Source: JACCTU01 sp963737405
Lineage (GTDB): Bacteria > Actinomycetota > Thermoleophilia > Gaiellales > Gaiellaceae
Reading direction: 5' to 3'
DNA length: 64,000 nucleotides
Assembly (NCBI GenBank): GCA_963737405.1
Contig: CAVTSL010000001.1
Span: 1-64,000, forward strand
Shown here: piece by piece, positions 61,194-64,000 of the stretch
Layout of the letters: every line of letters begins with the position of its first letter
How positions within the stretch are numbered: the stretch's first letter is position 1
Program-made: the position numbers and the translations under genes
The notes under the pieces: model-generated
Databases searched by the model: none
The model's input: only the letters and a program-made list of their open reading frames with translations
Told to the model about the DNA's origin: nothing

Positions 61194-61241
61194 GCGCCGA
61201 CTCTAGCTCCGGCGCTCCAGGCGACCGGGGATAATCACGGC

Positions 61242-61478
61242 GTGTCAGCCACGCGACTCACGACCGTCCGCGGCGAGGTCGAGGCCGAGATGCTCTGCGG
61301 GATGCTTCGCTCGTTCGACATCCGCTGCGCGAGCGGTCTCAGCGCGACCGAGGCGTCGGAGGGGTTCGTCGCGAACCCGCCGCACGACGTGTTCGTCGAC
61401 GAGGCGGATCTCGATCGTGCGCGCGAGATCCTGGCGGACTACGAAGGCGGACGGGCGGGCGACCAGCCGGCTAGCTGA
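61242..61478 (+). CDS. DUF2007-like putative signal-transducing protein
   Basis: 78 residues from GTG 61242. 'TRLTTVRGEVEAEMLCGMLRSFDIRCASGL...PHDVFVDEADLDRAREILADYEG' is the DUF2007 pattern (a small ferredoxin-like fold that lets an exposed ligand site form). Divergent from the cyclase by 48 bp; possibly functionally linked. Confidence 0.75.
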   Translation: MSATRLTTVRGEVEAEMLCGMLRSFDIRCASGLSATEASEGFVANPPHDVFVDEADLDRAREILADYEGGRAGDQPAS

Positions 61479-62748
61479 CGCGCTTGACGATCGGCGTCGA
61501 TGCCTCGTCGACCGCGGCGCGTGCAAGGCCCTCGGCCCGCCGGTAGAGCGCGCCGTCCTCGGTCCGCAACGCCTCGTCGAGCAGCGCATCGACCTGCTCG
61601 GCGACGGCACGCGCAGCGTCGGCACGCGGGCCGGCGGTCAGCGCCCAGGCCCAGACCTCCTCGCGCGCCTCCTCGGCGCGGGAGCGCGCGACTCCGAGCG
61701 GCACCGGCACGTCGACCTGCAGCGGCTCGTCCACGATGCGCAAGGCGCGCTCCGCGAGGGCTTCGATCTCGAGCCAGTCGGGACGGTCGGCGTCGAGCTG
61801 CGCGCGTGCCTGCTCGGTGAGCTCGGCCGCGCGCGCCGCGGAGTCGTCGCCGCGCGCGAACGCGACATCGACGGCCTCTTCGGCGGCCTCGAGCTTCGGG
61901 CGCGCGCTGACGGCGGCGCGCTCGAGCGACGAAAGGTGTGCTTCGACGAGGTCCAGCGTCGCGTGCGCTGCGCGGAGCGCGCCCCGTTCGAGGTGCCCGC
62001 GCGCGACGTCCGGAAGGCCGCGCGTCTCGGCGAGCGCCGCCGGCGCGTGGCGACGCTCGGCTGCGCGGAGCGCGGCCTCGGCCGCGTCGAGCCGCTTCGC
62101 GAGCGACGCAGCCTCGGCAGCGTCGACGACGATCTGCTCGGCCTCGTTGGCGAGGCGGATCGCGTCGACCGGCCGTTCCTCCGCGCGGCGCATCGCCTCC
62201 CGAGCGCCCTGCAGCTTCGCGTCGGCGGCGAGGAGCCGATCGACCGGAAGCCCCGCGCCGTCGACGAGCGAACGCGCCTCAGCGTGCTCCGAGAGCGCCT
62301 GCTCGAGCAGCTCAGGCTCGTGCGCCGCGAGCAGGTCGACCGCCCGCAGGTAGCCCTCGACCTGATCGAGCTTCGCCTGCAGCCGTGTCGATCGCCCCGC
62401 GTCGCCGCCCGCCTCGAGCGCACCCTGCACCTCGACGACCGAGCCGCGCACCTGGTCGTACGTCTCGCGAAGGCGCGCATCGGCGGCCGGATCGCCGGTA
62501 TGGACGCTCCACGCGTTCACGATGGCGTCACTCTCGAGCGGATCAGCGGGCAGGCGCGCCTGAAGCCGGCGCAGGCGGCGCTCGAGCGGCCCGCCCTTGC
62601 GGTACGAGCGGACGAGCCAGACGAGGCCGACCACGGCCGTCGCTCCGAAGACGAAGCTCGACGGGTCGCCCGTCAGGAGGCCTGCGAGGCCCGTCGTCGC
62701 GATGCCGAAGAGCAGCCAGCCGGCGAAGAGGTATCCGACGATGCGCAT
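61471..62748 (-). CDS. Membrane-anchored long helical (coiled-coil) hypothetical protein
   Basis: 425 residues from ATG 62748. Two helices at the N-terminus ('GYLFAGWLLFGIATTGLAGLL', 'FVFGATAVVGLVWLVRSY') are followed by about 350 residues of Ala/Glu/Arg-rich helix with heptad-like spacing. No catalytic motif. It may organise a membrane complex or act as a scaffold. The start is tentative because no clear ribosome-binding site is seen. Confidence 0.65.
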   Translation of the reverse strand: MRIVGYLFAGWLLFGIATTGLAGLLTGDPSSFVFGATAVVGLVWLVRSYRKGGPLERRLRRLQARLPADPLESDAIVNAWSVHTGDPAADARLRETYDQVRGSVVEVQGALEAGGDAGRSTRLQAKLDQVEGYLRAVDLLAAHEPELLEQALSEHAEARSLVDGAGLPVDRLLAADAKLQGAREAMRRAEERPVDAIRLANEAEQIVVDAAEAASLAKRLDAAEAALRAAERRHAPAALAETRGLPDVARGHLERGALRAAHATLDLVEAHLSSLERAAVSARPKLEAAEEAVDVAFARGDDSAARAAELTEQARAQLDADRPDWLEIEALAERALRIVDEPLQVDVPVPLGVARSRAEEAREEVWAWALTAGPRADAARAVAEQVDALLDEALRTEDGALYRRAEGLARAAVDEASTPIVKRVS

Positions 62749-62796
62749 CCAGGAGAGGTATCGGGCGGGAGGGCGCCAGCCATTACCGTTCGCCTC

Positions 62797-63108
62797 GTGT
62801 TGACGCTGTGGCAGGCGGAGTGGTGCCCGTACTCGTCGCGTGTCCGCGAGTCGCTGACCGAATACGGCCTGGACTTCGTCGCGAAGCAGGTCGCGGCATC
62901 GAGGCGCGACCGCGAGGCGATGCGCGAGGCGGTCGGCACCGACGCGATCCCGGTCCTCGTCCTCGAGGACGGCACCGTGATCACGGACTTCCAGGAGATG
63001 CTCACCTGGATCCGAGAGCACCACGACCGGCCGACGGACGCCGACCGGCACCGCGAGAAGTGGTTCGAGGACGCCCCGCGGCGAGACCCCAAGCACATCC
63101 TTACCTAA
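62797..63108 (+). CDS. Glutaredoxin/GST-N-like thioredoxin-fold protein
   Basis: 103 residues from GTG 62797 (TTG 62800 is next). 'LTLWQAEWCPYSSRVRESLTEYGLDFVAKQVAASRRDREAMREAVGTDAIPVLVLEDGTVITDFQEMLTWIREHH'. It has a CPYS active site, cis-Pro in 'DAIPVLVL', and the 'GTVITDFQEML' segment of GST-N/glutaredoxin. Thiol reductase or GST-like N-domain alone. Confidence 0.82.
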   Translation: MLTLWQAEWCPYSSRVRESLTEYGLDFVAKQVAASRRDREAMREAVGTDAIPVLVLEDGTVITDFQEMLTWIREHHDRPTDADRHREKWFEDAPRRDPKHILT

Positions 63109-63150
63109 CCCGAACGAGGGATACGCGCCCGGACGGCTGCCGTCGATATA

Positions 63151-63180
63151 GTTAACCAGGTGAACGTTTCCCAGGTTAAC
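63151..63180 (+). promoter_or_regulatory. Inverted-repeat operator overlapping the marR-family start
   Basis: GTTAACC at 63151 and GGTTAAC at 63174 form a perfect 7-base inverted repeat around the GTG start (63160). A third half-site, GTGAAC, lies between. GATATAG just upstream can be a -10 element. This is a good candidate for autorepression and a very short or leaderless mRNA. Confidence 0.6.
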
Positions 63181-63591
63181 GAAGTTGAGATCGCCAACCG
63201 GCTGCGCCCCGCACTCCTCCGGCTCGCCCGCGAGCTCCGCCGCGAGATCCACTCGATCGGAGTGACGGGCGGCCAGGTCGCGCTGCTCATCGCGATCAAG
63301 TACGCGCCCGGGATCGGCGTCCGGGAGCTCGCGACGCAGGAGCGGATGTCGCCGGCGGCGATCTCGAAGGCCGTGACGAAGCTCGAGCGTCAGGGGCTCG
63401 TCGAGCGGCGCGCGCTGGAGGGCGACCGGCGCCGCGTCGGGCTGCACGTCTCGGAGAAGGGACATCAGGTGCTTCGCTCCGTGCGCTCGCGCCGGACGAT
63501 CTGGCTCGCCGAGCGGCTGAAGGGCCTCTCCCCGGAGGACCTCCGCAAGGTCGAAGCAGCGCTCGAGCCGCTGGAGCAGCTCCTGCCGTGA
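63160..63591 (+). CDS. MarR-family transcriptional regulator
   Basis: 143 residues. 'RLRPALLRLARELRREIHSIGVTGGQVALLIAIKYAPGIGVRELATQERMSPAAISKAVTKLERQGLVERRALEGDRRRVGLHVSEKGHQVLRSVRSRR' has the winged helix with recognition helix 'SPAAISKAVTKLERQGLVER' and the beta-wing 'GDRRRVGLHVSEKG'. The exporter gene follows within a few bases, so it probably represses an efflux pump in response to a ligand. Confidence 0.92.
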   Translation: MNVSQVNEVEIANRLRPALLRLARELRREIHSIGVTGGQVALLIAIKYAPGIGVRELATQERMSPAAISKAVTKLERQGLVERRALEGDRRRVGLHVSEKGHQVLRSVRSRRTIWLAERLKGLSPEDLRKVEAALEPLEQLLP

Positions 63592-63599
63592 GGGCTCGG

Positions 63600-64000
63600 A
63601 TGTTCAAGAGCCTGCGGAAGCACCGGAACTACCGGCTCTTCTTCACCGGGCAGGTCGTGTCGCTCGCCGGGACGTGGATGCAGAACATCGCGCTCGCGTG
63701 GTTCGTCGTCGAGCTGACCGACTCGCCGCTCGCCGTCGGCGGGCTCGCGTTCTGCCGCTTTCTCCCGTTCATGCTCTTCGGGCTCTACGCGGGCGTCGTC
63801 GCGGACCGCTTCGACAACCGCAAGCTCGTGATGGCGACGCAGGCGGCGCAGATGGTCGTCTCGGTCGCGCTCACGGTGCTGGCGTTCTCCGGCTGGGAGA
63901 ACGTGCCGGCGGTCTACGTGCTCGCGTTCCTCGGCGGGAGCGCGCTCGTGCTCGACGCGCCCGGCCGGCAGTCGCTGACCTTCCAGATGGTCGGCCGCGA
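63600..64000 (+). CDS. MFS exporter (EntS/TMR-type), C-terminus cut by window edge
   Basis: 134 visible residues from ATG 63600: 'MFKSLRKHRNYRLFFTGQVV', 'SLAGTWMQNIALAWFVVELT', 'FGLYAGVVADRFDNRKLVMATQAAQM', 'DAPGRQSLTFQMVGR'. This is the start of an MFS enterobactin/multidrug-exporter-like protein. GTG 63588 (overlapping the marR stop) is an alternative start. Controlled, in all likelihood, by the upstream MarR. Confidence 0.9.
   Translation, partial: MFKSLRKHRNYRLFFTGQVVSLAGTWMQNIALAWFVVELTDSPLAVGGLAFCRFLPFMLFGLYAGVVADRFDNRKLVMATQAAQMVVSVALTVLAFSGWENVPAVYVLAFLGGSALVLDAPGRQSLTFQMVGR

Overview
This 64-kb window is very GC-rich (roughly 69-70 % by eye) with frequent GTG and some TTG starts. 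It looks like a chromosomal segment of a high-GC actinobacterium. AfsR/SARP and LuxR-type giant regulators, a PPOX/F420-type flavoprotein, a mycothiol-type arsenate reductase, LtrA and many small secreted proteins with Ala-rich signal peptides fit a soil Thermoleophilia/Gaiellales-like lineage. That placement is inference, since no rRNA or other marker is present. I saw no tRNA, rRNA, CRISPR array or intact mobile element.

Layout. 0-4.6 kb: a YCII-like fragment, a PPOX flavoprotein, a gene-poor stretch, a small secreted protein, a decayed tyrosine recombinase, an Asp-box beta-propeller and a terminase-small-subunit-like fragment, probably a ruined integrated element. 4.6-11.6 kb: a toroid-fold hypothetical, LtrA, HdeD and a SARP/NB-ARC regulator with two small followers. 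11.6-18.7 kb, minus strand: an SsuABC-like transporter with two permeases, a DUF4242-like protein and an ATPase-TPR-LuxR-cyclase giant. 18.8-25.2 kb: small enzymes (GNAT, methyltransferase, RidA, hydrolase, aldo/keto reductase) and secreted proteins. 25.2-31.8 kb: a CpdA-like phosphodiesterase, a family-5 peptide-binding protein convergent with a membrane-anchored SARP/beta-propeller regulator, and three secreted proteins. 31.8-39.3 kb: an AlkZ-like glycosylase, arsC/arsR, a CYTH-RibD fusion, a GH16-like lectin and a PLP decarboxylase. 39.5-45.5 kb: a VOC/YCII/ADH/FAD-oxidase operon, an MFS-cNMP-domain fusion and a DUF885 peptidase. 45.5-47.2 kb: a histone-H1-like repeat protein and a DUF1996 protein. 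47.2-54.3 kb, minus strand: a MoxR/DUF58/VWA operon with a kinase and a GH99-like protein. 54.3-64 kb: a Rieske oxygenase, a CbbX-like AAA, a BolA/Grx pair, a three-gene cluster of MshEN-like and linker-module proteins, a MerR-cyclase, a long helical membrane protein, MarR and an MFS exporter cut by the window end.

Two cross-cutting observations matter. First, many genes can only be read through single-base frameshifts, and 14 of the 16 I could assign are apparent one-base insertions. Insertion-biased assembly error is the simplest reading, so these genes are annotated as spanning CDS with the lesion stated. Second, cyclic-nucleotide parts recur: two class III cyclase proteins, a CpdA-like phosphodiesterase and a transporter with a cNMP-binding domain.
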